From Prosopocoilus inquinatus (lineage: Eukaryota; Arthropoda; Insecta; Coleoptera; Lucanidae), in assembly GCA_036172665.1 (NCBI GenBank), contig CM069873.1, positions 44,052,001 to 44,116,000 of the forward strand: DNA of 64,000 bases. The letters are read 5' to 3'. Of this stretch, positions 1 through 11,046 are shown piece after piece. Under the pieces are notes generated by a model. It worked only from the letters and a program-made list of their open reading frames with translations, made no database searches and had not been told where the DNA came from. Made by a program: the position numbers and the translations under genes. Position 1 is the stretch's first letter. Every line of letters starts with the position of its first letter.

Positions 1-1607
1 GTACATACATCGCGTCTTGAAATTTGATAACTTTAACATCACCATTTATATTTGCGACAGTTGATACAGTACATTTGCCTTTAATTTGTGTATACGCATC
101 ACTCGCGAGATTTAGTTTACCGTGTCCGTTCCGATCAATTTTTGTGAAAAAGTCTATATCCTTGCACATATGCGACGTGCACCCGCTATCAATACACCAC
201 ATATCCTGATCTGTAGAACTTTTCGTTTGGAATTCTTCTTTCATCACTACTCCTGACATTGCGAACACGTTTTCGGCATTATTTGCTGAGTGTTCTTTTG
301 ATTTCTTTGACGCGTGACAGTTTTTGAACCTATTGTTACCGGAGGGGAGCGAACTGTGGCGATAAATTCGGGAAACATTTTTATTAATTGATAACAAAAT
401 TTATTAATTAACGGTTCGTTAATTAGGAACAATGGGGTGCGTTATAATCATCGCAGTTGGCGGAGAAATTGCCTCGGCAACGTAAAAAAACAAAGGGTTG
501 AAGAAAAATGTTGTATGCTTATTAAATGATTAAAACATTCACTTATGATGGTTTGTGTGTTGTTAAAGTTCCCATTTCCGCACTTTACACCACTTCACCG
601 CCGGAATAGTCGAACGCGGATTGCCGCTGAATTTATCGGGGATTACTCGTCTCTCGAGGCCGAAAATATGCCGTTTTTATGCGTTTCTCGTCCTGCTCCT
701 GACCACGCCTCCACAGCCTCTTCGCCAACGGATCACAACTCCTCCACTAAGTCATCGGATCTGGCTTTCCTATGGCCCATATAAGCGTTGAGTGCTGCGA
801 CGCTCGTCGGTTTTTGCAGAATGAAGAAAAGCATGGAAAAATTACCGTTGGGTTTCCCGGGGTAACACTATGTCCAATTGTTCCGCACTTAAAACATTTT
901 ATTTTCGAATCATTGTTTTTAAAATTTTCTTTTTCTGATCTCTCATGCTGACTTTTATCTCGACGCTGATTTTTCTTTCAGAATTTTCCGGCAACCATCG
1001 CATTTTGTCCGATATTTTGATTAATTTCTTTTCTTGCATCGAATTCCTCTGTAATTTTAATACGCAGCGTTTTAAGAGACGGTAATTCATCTCGTGACGA
1101 CATAGCGCATCGAAAATTTTCAAAATTATCTGATAAATTGCGCAGAAGCATGGCGCATAATAAATCTTGATTTATTTCGACTCCTAATTCTGAAAACTTG
1201 TCAACGGTGTCAAAAAATAAATGAGTGTGTTCACGTGCATCATCATTACCTTGCATTTTCAGATACATTAACTGCTTCCGCGCAGGACCTTTGAACTGGT
1301 AAATATATTCCAGTTTATTCCAAACTGCTTGTGAAGTTTCGCATCCTTTAATCTGTTTTATTTCCGATGGACTCATAGCCAGCACAATGTCGAATTGTGC
1401 CTTCAGATCAGCTTCTACCAATCGTTTCGCAGATTCAGCAGATGCCGCATTTACTTCTATTACCTCAGATTTCACATTTGTGCCACTGAAGTAACCCCAC
1501 GCGTCGTTCTTAATGAGAATTGCACGAATCTGAATTTTCCAGGTATCGTAATTCTTCTTCTTCAATACTTCGAATTTCACACCAGGAGACCTATTCTTGA
1601 CAAGTGA
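1..1607 (-). mobile_element. Ty1/copia retrotransposon, 5' part of gag-pol, truncated by the window edge
   Basis: The minus strand reads gag, then a zinc-knuckle-like segment (about 860-900), a linker, and the aspartic protease (about 60-220) with the copia-type signature WCIDSGCTSHMC. Integrase and reverse transcriptase would lie beyond position 1. The frame is interrupted by an in-frame TGA at 978-980, and the linker at 440-850 is not open throughout, so this copy looks dead. No LTR or primer-binding site could be recognised upstream of gag (1608-2180). Confidence 0.85.
978..1580 (-). pseudogene. copia-type gag polyprotein, nonsense-interrupted
   Basis: About 200 residues match the UBN2/gag family typical of copia elements, beginning KFEVLKKKNYDTWKIQIRA and containing AVWNKLEYIYQ. 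Gag would package the element RNA into virus-like particles. The open stretch ends at a TGA at 978-980. The same frame then continues through a basic segment to CFKCGTIGHS at about 865-890, the start of a CCHC knuckle whose last cysteine is missing. The frame is also open upstream of 1580 to about 1670 without a Met, so the true start is not visible. Calling it gag is secure; function is unlikely. Confidence 0.82.
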
Positions 1608-2185
1608 ATTTTTGCGCTCGCATTTGTAATATACGAGTGCGAAAAGCGTATACGCTTTAGATAAGTTATTCTAGACCACTCGAAAATTTCGTTCGAAAAT
1701 AAATGATAGCGCTCGCATTTATTCGAGTGGCAGGATTTGGCAATGTCGCGAATTTGTCAAAATTCTGCTGTGTCCATCGTGAATGACAATTAAAGCAAAA
1801 CATTTTACGTTTTAAATTAAATCTAACTCTACGAAATATACATAAGATATCTCGCTTACGTTAAAAGTCATTAAATATAAGTAAGTACGATTTATTTTGT
1901 AATAGGTACACATATTGTTATAAATGAATTTTAAAACGCTATTTGCGAAATGTGGGTACTCATTAAAATTACGCAAATTAATGGGATGTCAGTGATTATA
2001 ATGCATCGACTCTCTTCCTCAAGTTATTACCTCAATTTAAGAAGACCAATGACTAATGCTAGCTAAATATGTACCTATAACAAAATTGCAAAACAAAAAC
2101 AAAAATGCAAACAAAAATTTGTTAATTTAGAATTTTCTTAAGACCTTCTATTAAAATGGTCAGATTCCTAAGCCGAATATAACTA
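1608..2185. other. No gene seen; possible copia leader
   Basis: AT-rich sequence lies upstream of the copia gag. A short palindrome occurs near 1630-1655. No LTR ends, primer-binding site or coding signal could be supported. Confidence 0.5.
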
Positions 2186-2187
2186 AC

Positions 2188-2625
2188 CTCTGGACAGCTG
2201 TTTCAGCCCTGCTGAAGAAGCCCCAAGCAGGGCTGAAACAGCTGTCCAGAGGCTGCTCGAGGTTTTCACTGCAATCAAAAATGATTTGCACAAAATTTTT
2301 CTAAAAATTTTCATTATGCTTTGACAGCAAGCATGGCCGCCTTGCATGGGAGACTTATTAGGAGCAAATCCCACTTCAATTTGTCTATCCTACTGCAATG
2401 TCAGGTCAAAAAGCGATAGTAAGATGTCGCTATTTTATCTGTTCATCACTCTTACATCGCAATTGCGAATAAATTGGACAAGTCGTTTTTGTTTGCAGTG
2501 GAAATGTCGAGCTACGTCTCTGCTGAAGAAGCCCCAAGCAGGGCTGAAACAGCTGTCCAGAGGCTGATCGAGGTTTTCACTGCAATCAAAAATGATTTGC
2601 ACAAAATTTTTCTATAAACAAAATT
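2188..2625. repeat. Satellite-like ~310-bp repeat: inverted fragment plus two direct partial copies
   Basis: A short minus-oriented fragment (2188-2213) meets a plus copy head to head, giving a perfect palindrome around the block CCCTGCTTGGGGCTTCTTC. The plus copy runs to about 2350, and a second partial plus copy (2346-2620) follows directly. Both carry the family landmarks GCGACATCTTACGATCGC-like, CAGCTGTTTCAGCCCTGC-like and GCAAATCGTTTTTGATTGC-like. Confidence 0.85.
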
Positions 2626-2643
2626 AGTCAATAATAAAATCTG

Positions 2644-2776
2644 TAAGGCCCGGTTTCACCATCACAGTTTAACTTTAAGCTCCGTTTTATTCCTATAGAA
2701 ACAATTACCTTGCAATTGTTACCATGGGAATAAAGCGAAGTTTAAAGTTAATCTGTGATGGTAAAATCGGGCCTAA
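2644..2776. mobile_element. Foldback MITE, TAAGGCCC family, copy 1 (133 bp)
   Basis: The ends are inverted repeats: TAAGGCCCGGTTTCACCATC on the left matches the complement of the right end (TTAGGCCCGATTTTACCATC). Pairing continues through almost the whole element. It is non-coding and related to copies at 3376-3509 and 8651-8784. Confidence 0.8.
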
Positions 2777-3375
2777 GTGAATAATAATCACTGTATACAA
2801 CGACCTGAGTCACAAAAAATATCTAATAATTAATTTTATAAATAAAACTTAATTTTAGGTAAGCAAAATTTTGTAGCTCTTTTTCGACATTCCGCATTCG
2901 ATTAGTTTGATTATTTTGGAATACCTGTGAATGTGGCATTCTCCTAAAGATTAATTTCAGTTCATAGTAATTGATGCAAACGTTTTTTAAATTTATAGTC
3001 ACTATTCAACTTTCTTAGATTTCGAAGGTGTCCTTTCACACTATTCCATCATGATTCCAAGTCCTAACGTTGATTTATTATGCTTAATGAACGAACCTGA
3101 TTGATAATATCGAAGTATCTTCATTGCTGAGTGTGAATGCGGCGAAAGTTGAAGCCTTATCAGGAGCCGTTTTTCTTACCCATTTGTGCATGCAGATAAG
3201 TTAAAAATGCAAGAAATCGCGCACGCTTCAGTTAGATAGGTGTTCATAAATCTTTTGCGTTTAAAACACAAATGTGCTTGAAACGCAACAAATTTTAAAG
3301 CTAACGGTAAATCGTCTGACAACTGTCACGAAATGTCACTGCGCCATATTGATTCCTTTTCGATAGTTCTCACTC

Positions 3376-3509
3376 TAAGGCCCAGTTTTACAATAACGGT
3401 TTAACTTTGAGCCGAAGCTTAAACCCTTCACAACAATTGTTGAAATAATCGTTGCTAAGAGTTTAAGCCTCAACTCAAAGTTGAGCCCGTTTTGTAAAAC
3501 TGGACCTTA
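3376..3509. mobile_element. Foldback MITE, TAAGGCCC family, copy 2 (134 bp)
   Basis: Left end TAAGGCCCAGTTTTACA pairs with right end TGTAAAACTGGACCTTA. The interior is also self-complementary (TTTAACTTTGAG with CTCAAAGTT). It is non-coding and almost the same length as the other two family members. Confidence 0.8.
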
Positions 3510-3785
3510 TTCATAGTCTTCACCAATTGTTCTCTCTCCAACTCATTGTCCTTACCAATTGCGGTACTTTGATAGATCTAGGGACTTTAGTCAAATTCAT
3601 ATACCAGCGCGGTTGACATTCACAGCATCACCACAAAAATAATCGGCATAACCTTGACTACTCATCGTATTACATCTGAGCATTTTATTTTTCGTTTTAC
3701 GTAAATTACTTTTAGAATTAATTTCCCCAAATAATGAAAGACTTAATATGTTTTATATTCCGAAAAGGGAATCATTATTGATAAC

Positions 3786-4172
3786 TTAGAAAAATTTTGT
3801 GCAAATCGTTTTTGATTGCAGTGAGAACCTCGAGCAGCCTCTGGACAGCTGTTTCAGCCCTGCTTGGGGCTTCTTCAGCAGAAACGTAGCTCGACATTCC
3901 CACTGCAGACCAAAAACGACTACGTTTCTGCTGAAGAAGCCCCAAGCAGGGCTGAAACAGCTGTCCAGAGGCTGCTCGAGGTTCTCACTGCAATCAAAAA
4001 CGATTTGCACAAAATTTTTCTAAAATCTTTCATTATGCTTTGACAGCAAGCATGGCCGCCTTGCATGGGGGACTCATTAGGAGCAAATCCCGCTTCAATT
4101 TGTCTATCCTACTGCAATGTTAGGTCAAAAAGCGATAGTAAGATGTCGCTATTTTATATGTTCATTATTGAT
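3786..4172. repeat. Satellite-like ~310-bp repeat, head-to-head inverted pair
   Basis: A minus-oriented half (about 3789-3912) is followed by a plus-oriented copy (about 3920-4172). The join makes a long hairpin centred near 3915. The two arms share the block from GCAAATCGTTTTTGATTGC to AACGTAGCTC. Confidence 0.85.
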
Positions 4173-4174
4173 AA

Positions 4175-5150
4175 CAGTCTTCTAGCCAAAAGATAATGTG
4201 ATCCACTTTCTCAAACTAATTGGTATTAATTAACTCTTTCATTTGTGTTCACGTTTTCGATCTAATTTTGTGATTTTGTACAATTCGTAGATAGATTTTT
4301 ATACATCTCAAAATACTCCGGCAATAAATTCTTTTACGATTTCTCTGTTTCGGCATTCTGTTAAACTTTTATGAGCCCGAAGTCTGTGTTCTTTGCGCTA
4401 ATTTCACATTTATACGAAATCATCTACAATTGCGCTTTACAAGATTTGCGTGAGAATTAAATTGAAGATGTTGAAGCTTGCAGGGTACCTTGATGCTTCC
4501 TCCAACAAAAAAAAATTTAAAGCTTTAGATGTCCAGGAAGTCTGCAGACGTTTTTATAATTTTTTTTGTAATTTGACGCCGAGTAGGCTACTTTGCCGTA
4601 GGGCAGCATTCACACCAAATTAAAGAAGGGACTAGGCGTCTGAAAAGTAGCCGTTCTCTGATTTCGTTTTCCATAGTAGAAATTGGCCGTTGTTCTCTCC
4701 TGTGATACGAACTCATTGTCTCAAAATTTACGACAAAACAATTTCGGAATGAATTTTCTCTCTCGACATTTCGTAAACCTAAATAATAATATTTAAGTGA
4801 TAGAATACTGAACTTATTGTCAAAAATACGAAAACATTGCTAAAATAGAAGATACATAGAGTTTAAATTAGCTTGCAACATTGTTCCGAAACTTAGTATA
4901 GCGTTTAATAAATGGATTCAGGAAGAATTTTCTTATCCTTTTTATTATTATTTAAATAATAAATCGTATTAAGTATAAGATGTTTTTGTCGCATATATTT
5001 ACTGTGGTTTAATCGACTAAAATTCCGAATACTGAAGTTGAAATTTTGTTAGGATTTTCCAACATTTATCTTACATAAATTAAAAGGAAATATTTGCCAT
5101 AAATTAAGATATAATTCAAATTGTTAATCACTATTAATCAGTTGCTTGAA
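4175..5150. other. No gene seen
   Basis: AT-rich sequence with only short open frames. No repeat landmark or coding signal was recognised between the satellite-like pair and the peptide gene promoter. Confidence 0.5.
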
Positions 5151-5165
5151 TAAGATAAGAAGACA

Positions 5166-5173
5166 TATAAATA
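5166..5173 (+). promoter_or_regulatory. TATA box of the first peptide gene
   Basis: TATAAATA lies 43 bp upstream of the ATG at 5209, which implies a very short 5' UTR of roughly 10-15 nt. A GATA-type motif (AGATAAG) lies just upstream at about 5153-5159. This is inferred from position and sequence only. Confidence 0.55.
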
Positions 5174-5208
5174 AATGAAATTTAATAGAACATTTTTAGT
5201 AGAATAAA

Positions 5209-6036
5209 ATGAGAAATGTTTGGATTTTATTGATTGCAGTCGTGGCTGCGGTAAATTGCTACAATGAAACAGGTGACTTTAGTTTAACAATTTTAAATAT
5301 GTATGTATAAAAGTATCTGTTCGATGTAATAGAAAATGAAGAAGACAATGGCTCCTGCTTGAAAACTTTTACAAGTTCAATGGGAATAACTACTTCATTA
5401 ACTTGCCAAGGCTTTTGTTACACCAAATTTTTGTATCCAAAATGCGAAAAGGAGAACTGCACCTGCGTATCTGAGGAACCAGTAAAGAATATCAATATTC
5501 TAACTTCAACAAGTAGTAAGAAACTTATTAATACTAATTATAATAACTTTGATCCAACCGCTCCAAAAGTCGTACAATGTACGATCACAAGCATGCGCAT
5601 TAAACAAAACGTGGGTCGTTTTATTTACTGCTCATGTCGTTTTGTTTAATGCTCATGCTCGTGATTGTACAGCGAATTTTCGAGCAGTTAGAATAAAGCT
5701 GCTGTATTTATTATAGGTAACAAAAAATCGAACAGTAACTGCTACAAGGAAATCAAATTCGACGAAGAAGAAACTGCAAATATCTCATGCGTGTCATTTT
5801 GCTCCGCTAGACATTTACGGGCGAAGTGTGAAGGAGATTATTGTAAATGCATTGCACGTGCAAATGCTAAAAAATATCCTACTCTTCCACCTTTAAACAT
5901 GCCAGCGTCATCTAAGTCCTATTATAATTCCTATCCTTCATCGAAGGACCACTTGTTTCCTACGTTTGAAATTCCCACAGTACCAAGTAAAAGCGAGTAT
6001 TTGAAGCACTATAAAGGTAGATATATTATTTTATAA
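5209..6036 (+). CDS. Secreted peptide with two tandem six-cysteine CS-alpha-beta (defensin-like) modules
   Basis: I infer three exons, 5209-5272, 5333-5515 and 5717-6036 (introns of 60 and 201 bp, both GT-AG and both phase 1), giving 188 residues. Exon 1 encodes a signal peptide (hydrophobic core about residues 4-16). Exon 2 carries cysteines at 30, 46, 50, 59, 64 and 66; exon 3 at 91, 107, 111, 120, 125 and 127. Both modules have exactly the spacing C-x15-C-x3-C-x8-C-x4-C-x-C, as in CS-alpha-beta defensin-like peptides. A Ser/Thr/Asn-rich linker joins them, and a Pro/Ser/Tyr-rich tail of about 60 residues follows. In that fold the expected pairing is C1-C4, C2-C5, C3-C6. The role (antimicrobial, ion-channel or signalling) cannot be told. 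A possible donor at 6018 (AAAG|GTAGAT) means a further exon is not excluded, and no AATAAA was seen nearby. Confidence 0.72.
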
Positions 6037-6254
6037 GAGAGATAACTATATGGAAAATATACAATAGATACTCTTTCTTCTTTCTTCCTTCGTGTTTTAT
6101 TTTCTTTTTGTTTTATCGAGTTTTGCGGAAAAAAGTACAATATATATTATTAGAAAAGATTTTATACTTAATATTTTTTAAGGTTAATAGGTGATATTCT
6201 GTATCGAGTATAACAACGTTTTCAATTGAGATGCACTATGTATTTTCAACTCAA

Positions 6255-6440
6255 AAGATTTTGTAGCAAATTGTTTTTGATTGCAGTGAAACCCTCCAGC
6301 AGCCTCTGTATGGCTATTTCAGCCTTATTTTGGGACTTCTTTAGCGGAAACGTGACTTATTATGTAGCAAACCCGCTTCAATTTGTCAATCCTTATGCAA
6401 TGTGAGGTCAAAAAGCGATCGTAGGGTGTCACTGTTTTAT
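6255..6440. repeat. Diverged satellite-like ~310-bp repeat fragment
   Basis: Recognisable but mutated family blocks, including GCAAATTGTTTTTGATTGC near 6268 and AGGTCAAAAAGCGATCGTAG near 6406. It is older than the copies at 2.2, 3.8 and 7.8 kb. Confidence 0.7.
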
Positions 6441-6499
6441 CCATCTTCAACTAGTTTTAACCTCATCGAATAGAACGAGATGAAGTGCACACAGACCGT

Positions 6500-6795
6500 C
6501 CATTTTTCGAGTCCAAGTATGGGGATCTCACTTATCTTAAGAGATATGAGGTCGGTTAAATTAGGCCAAAGTTGTGTATTTTCATGCTAATTAATAATAT
6601 GAAAGGCAATTTAAATTATTCCTTTTCGTTTTGAAGATATTCAGAAAAAACTCATTTTTTTCTCCGATTCTAGAATGTATCACACGTTACGGTTGACTTG
6701 ACTTTTTCACCAAAATTTCAATTTTTTAATTAACGAAGAGCGCTGTGGAAGCAATAATGATTCTGTCACTTATGTGGCGCTAGCTTAACCAACTG
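6500..6795 (+). repeat. Dispersed repeat C, copy 1
   Basis: The segment is the reverse complement of two stretches that flank the macrodomain gypsy element: 19385-19545 matches about 6505-6660, and 9950-10080 matches about 6660-6795. Shared words include CCTTTTCGTTTTGAAGATAT and AAATTTCAATTTTTTAATT. It is non-coding. Confidence 0.7.
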
Positions 6796-7065
6796 CAAAC
6801 GCAGAAAAAAATCTGCACTCTTAAAAATCACTTTTTCATCACTCAATTTTTATAATATTCTTATTGCAAACAACCCCCACTTTAAGTACAAAACAATTCT
6901 TCGGATTTAACAGGACAAATGCAGTCAATTTTACATGCCACACCATGGAGAATTTGGAGAATTCTGAAAGAAACATAGTCACTGAAAAATCCATATCCAC
7001 AACCACATAAAAAGTAGCTTAAACTTTGTAATTTTTTGTATTATAAATTTGTGTTTCATTGTACT

Positions 7066-7735
7066 GTGGCTTGCAAAAAAATCGCGTACACTTGCTTTTC
7101 GTTGTATTAAGTTGGTCTTGAGATTTAATTTGTCAGTGTCAAACAATTAAAATTCAGACTGACAGAAAACGAGTAAGTTAGAAGACGAATAGTTATTTTC
7201 AGTAGTAGCGAATGATTGTAGCTTAAATAATAATACTATGATGCACAAATATGTGGGAAGAAGAAAAATGTGCAAATAGCTAGGAGATAGATGTCCAAAA
7301 ATATCGATTCACGATTCGAATAAAGCCCTTCTGAATTAAGAGAAATCCAATATAAACCGCAACGAATTCCATGTTTTAACAAATTTTCCAATACTCTTGT
7401 CACCAACACGTCGAAAATTACAAATTCAACTTTAAAGAGTCTTGTCAAGTGTTAAGAAATTATATTAATAGCAGAACATAAGCAACCGACAATTCTATTT
7501 CGATTAAATTATATTTATGGGCCGTTAAATATTTGAAATAGCCTAATATTTATTTAACAAATCATTCGTCCAAGTAAAATAGTAATCATTTCAATCTCAG
7601 TACCCAACCTGTACATTTGGATACATGACAAAATTCTCAAAATACCCATTTACAAAGCAAAAAATACGTGAAAACTCGGCTACTTGATTTTGAAGGTGTA
7701 CGCGATTTTATTGCAAGTAAGTGTACAGTTGCGAA
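7066..7735. mobile_element. Tc1-like MITE (repeat E), ~0.67 kb
   Basis: The termini are inverted: CTTGCAAAAAAATCGCGTAC on the left and GTACGCGATTTTATTGCAAG on the right. The GGCTTGCAAAA-type end is common in Tc1/mariner elements. No transposase frame is present. A diverged, inverted copy lies at 50818-51360. Confidence 0.72.
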
Positions 7736-7832
7736 AATAGAAAGCGGGAGAATTATAACGAAATTTTCTATTATTTTGATAGTGTGAAGTTTCCTTGGTG
7801 ACGGTCGTAACCCTTCTAATTAATTTATTACC

Positions 7833-8462
7833 AGATAAAATAGCGACATCTTACGATCGCTTTTTGACCTCACATTGCAGTAGGATAGACAAATTGAAGC
7901 GGGATTTGCTCCTAATAAGTCCCCCATGCAAGGCGGCCATGCTTGCTGTCAAAGCATAATGAAAGATTTAGAAAAATTTTGTGCAAATCGTTTTTGATTG
8001 CAGTGAAAACCTCGAGCAGCCTCTGTACAGCTGTTTCAGCCCTGCTTGGGGCTTCTTCAGCAGAGACGTAGCTCGACATTCCCACTGCAAACAAAAACTA
8101 CTTGCCCAATTTATTCGCAATTGCGATGTAAGAGTGATGAACAGATAAAATAGCGACATCTTACGATCGCTTTTTGACCTGAGATGGGCCTTGCATGGGG
8201 GACTTATTAGGAGCAAATCCCGCTTCAATTTGTCTATCCTACTGCAATGTCAGGTCAAAAAGCGATCGTAAGATGTCGCTATTTTATCTGTTCATCACTC
8301 TTACATCGCAATTGCGAATAAATTGGGCAAGTCGTTTTTGTTTGCAGTGGGAATGTCGAGCTACGTCTCTGCTGAAGAAGCCCCAAGCAGGGCTGAAACA
8401 CCTGTACAGAGGCTGCTCGAGGTTTTCACTGCAATCAAAAACGATTTGCACAAAAAAAAAAT
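7833..8462. repeat. Satellite-like ~310-bp repeat: full unit plus large head-to-head inverted copy
   Basis: AGATAAAATAGCGACATC occurs at 7833 and again at 8143, in the same minus orientation, giving a 310-bp period. After a short join near 8180 the sequence turns round and runs as a plus copy to about 8460. The result is a palindrome with arms of about 280 bp. Copies agree closely over the shared parts. Confidence 0.88.
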
Positions 8463-8650
8463 TTTAATTTATTACCGTCAGTAAACGTCAGAAATAACTT
8501 GTCAAATTGAATTCTTAGGAATGTATCGTCTTTCTAAGGGAAATGTAAGTGAAAATTTTCGACCAGTGAATCAAATAGACTTAATTCAATCAATGTTCAG
8601 ACATTTGCATTCAATAAAGTGTGGTTTATACAGTCAGTAAAACTATCAAC

Positions 8651-8784
8651 TAAGGTCCGATTTCTTCACCTACGGATAAATTTATCCGCCAGGAAGTATC
8701 CTCGGAAACTATTATAGATACAATGGTTTCCAAGGATAATACCTTTCAGATAAATTTATCAGGAGGCGAAGAAATCGGGCATAA
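8651..8784. mobile_element. Foldback MITE, TAAGGYCC family, copy 3 (134 bp)
   Basis: Left end TAAGGTCCGATTTCTTCACC pairs with right end GGCGAAGAAATCGGGCATAA. Inner blocks GATAAATTTATC are also palindromic. It has the same length as copy 2, but its interior has diverged. Confidence 0.75.
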
Positions 8785-9180
8785 GAAATTATACTGCCGT
8801 ACTGATACGAAGCGGTTTGTACATTTTCACCAAAAATTAAGAATTCGTTTATTTCAATTCATAGTGGAAAAGGCGGGATGACCGTAAATTCGACTGCACT
8901 TTCTCTCTAGTTAATATTCCCTTCAAGGAATTTTCACAGCCAGGTGTGCAACGAGCATACGTAATTTTTGGTTGAATAAACGGAAACTTTTGCATAGTTT
9001 TAATTTTAGTTTTAGTTAATTATCAGTTTTAGTTTTAGTGACTGTATAAACTAAGCATAATACAATCGAAAGGCTGCATGACTATTAGTTTGTTTCATTT
9101 TATTTCGCATGGCAATAATTGTAAGTAAAATAAAAACTAACTATTACACCAGTATGATGTATTTGTATGAAGTTCTTGCA
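8785..9180. other. No gene seen
   Basis: AT-rich stretch. A run of TTTTAGTTTTAGTT near 8998-9040 is low-complexity. Nothing else was recognised. Confidence 0.5.
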
Positions 9181-9182
9181 AT

Positions 9183-9290
9183 GCATGTGGGACTTATTAG
9201 GAGCAAATCCCGCTTCAATTTGTCTATCCTACTGTAATATCAGGTCAAAAAACGATCGCAAGATGTCGCTATTTTATCTGTTCATTTTAC
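9183..9290 (+). repeat. Partial satellite-like ~310-bp repeat
   Basis: It contains the GGACTTATTAGGAGCAAATC to AGATGTCGCTATTTTATCTG portion of the family unit, in plus orientation only. Confidence 0.8.
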
Positions 9291-9945
9291 TTAATGTAAA
9301 GGTTGATAAATTACCATAGTTACCGAAATTTAGAAGTAAGGTTTACACTAACGAAAGTTTATTGTCCCGCTTTCTATTTTCCAAACTGTACCTATTCATC
9401 AGAAAATAGTCTGTGGGAAATAAATCTGCCCCTCTGTTGGCCAGCCGATGTTTCCGTTATTTCTTTTTGGAAAACATTTTAGTTAAACAATCAGCAACAT
9501 GAGAGAGCAAGCCATCTTATTGAAATCAACTGTTTATTAATGTATTTTATAAGAAACGTTTTTTTACGAAAATTTGGTATCCGTTTTCAGACAATGAAGA
9601 TTTTTATGTTCGCTGTGTTGCTTGAAGAGCTACTCATCATTGGTGACTTTGTATTTGGCTCGTCGGCATCGGAGCATATCACAATTTGAAGGAAATTTGT
9701 ATTTTCTTCTGACTGGCTTCTTATAAATGTACAAAATTTTATTCGTCATTCATTATCGCAGGGCAGAAGAAGTTTCATTTTTTTTCGTCATTCTTCATAC
9801 CACTTAATGTGGTAGCTTGGAAACAATTTGGTTTGTTGAGCTAGAAGTATTATTTTGCACCGAAAGCAGGAATTGTTTACAATTAAAATATTATGACTTT
9901 CGAGCTTTTAAAACTTCTTCCGCGTTTTCAATTGATCTAGCTAGT
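9291..9945. other. No gene seen
   Basis: Only short open frames. A minus-strand frame at 9891-10112 ends within this stretch, but its upstream part is shared with repeat C, so it is not called as a gene. Confidence 0.45.
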
Positions 9946-9949
9946 GCCA

Positions 9950-10133
9950 TGTAAGCGTCAACGTCTTGATTGTTTCCACAGCGCTCTTTGTAAAAATTAA
10001 AAAATTGAAATTTCGGCCAAAAAGTCGAATCAACCATAATGTGTGATACATTGTTAGAATCGTAGAAAAAGATCTTTATTTTTGAAATATGAAGATCCAA
10101 TATGGGGCCCAAAAGAAAAAAAAAAGTTCGTAT
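9950..10133 (-). repeat. Dispersed repeat C, copy 2, left half
   Basis: Inverse of about 6660-6795. It is interrupted at 10133/10134 by the gypsy insertion and continues at 19248. The last four bases, GTAT (10130-10133), are the target-site duplication. Confidence 0.65.
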
Positions 10134-10411
10134 TGTGGCGCGCCACCCGGCTTAGCTCAAGGCGTCAAGAAGTCGGTTCGTTATGCGTCATTGGCTGCCA
10201 CGCCACCGGGGTCTATATCGAACAGCCTAGACTTTCCGGCGATGGAACAAACTCGAATCTTCCAGCGTAGAGAATTCCAGACGGCAGCAAATGATATAAA
10301 ATCGCCCGGAGTTGACTCACGAGTCAGTGGAATTCGAACAGCGATCGTCGAAGTTAGATTTTAGTGTGAAAATAAATTGTTACAAATAAATTAGTTTTTA
10401 AGCTTTATTAA
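10134..10411 (+). repeat. 5' LTR of the macrodomain gypsy, first segment
   Basis: It begins TGTGGCGCGCCACC and matches the 3' LTR at 18899-19177 apart from one T. TATAAAAT at about 10298 is a candidate promoter element. It is broken at TTAA (10408-10411) by the piggyBac insertion and resumes at 13742. Confidence 0.92.
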
Positions 10412-10599
10412 CCCTTAACTGCTCGCGTGCATTACACATACGTAACTGCCCGCGTAGCGCCAATTAAAAAATTGAGAAAATATGTATTTATTTGTTTATT
10501 TAAATCAATAAGAACAAAACAACACAAACAAAATAATGTAAACAATATAAATTTGCTATTTATTTTACAAAAATAAAATTAAGTTCATTCTTTTTGTCG

Positions 10600-11046
10600 G
10601 CGTACAAATTCATATTTATTTATCTGCATAACACTCTATGCACATCCTTCTTTGATGATCAGAACATGTATGTTTGTAACAAATCACACAAATTTGTATT
10701 TGTCGAGTATGTCTATTTCTCGACCTCGGACAAAAGTGACAACGTCGCCTCTCTCCTGTAGGAGGCACCGGTATTTCGTTTTGCAAATCAATGTTGAAAT
10801 GATCTTGCAATCTTTTCTTAATTTTTTTTTGTATCTGGCCCTTTTCCATTCGCTCCCTTTGGTATGGCTCTAAAAGGGAGCGTCCCAGAATTTTCAAGAA
10901 TCGATTTTTTGGTGTTCGAATCTGAGAATTAATTTTTGAAATTATGAATGCGTTTATGGCACATACATTTATAAGATGGAAAAATATGGCCATCGGCCAT
11001 CTTCGAGTCCTTCTTCCCACATTGTAAGTTGAGCACATTTGGTCAT
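10600..11046 (-). repeat. Duplicate of the piggyBac transposase 3' end
   Basis: This stretch repeats 11493-11938 almost base for base: the zinc domain and the GVDTND-proximal region. Here the zinc domain is in frame with the upstream segment over about 140 residues, unlike the other copy. Near-identity points to a recent duplication. Confidence 0.85.

Noticed and set aside
2183..8467. Open frames on both strands of the ~310-bp repeat, such as QIVFDCSENLEQPLDSCFSP
   Set aside because: They recur because the repeat recurs, are open on both strands, and are absent from any transcript-like structure. Taken as chance frames in a non-coding repeat.
9891..10112. Minus-strand frame of 73 codons ending LARSIENAEEVLKARKS
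   Set aside because: Its upstream half is shared with repeat C at 6660-6795, where it is not open. There is no start context or splice support.
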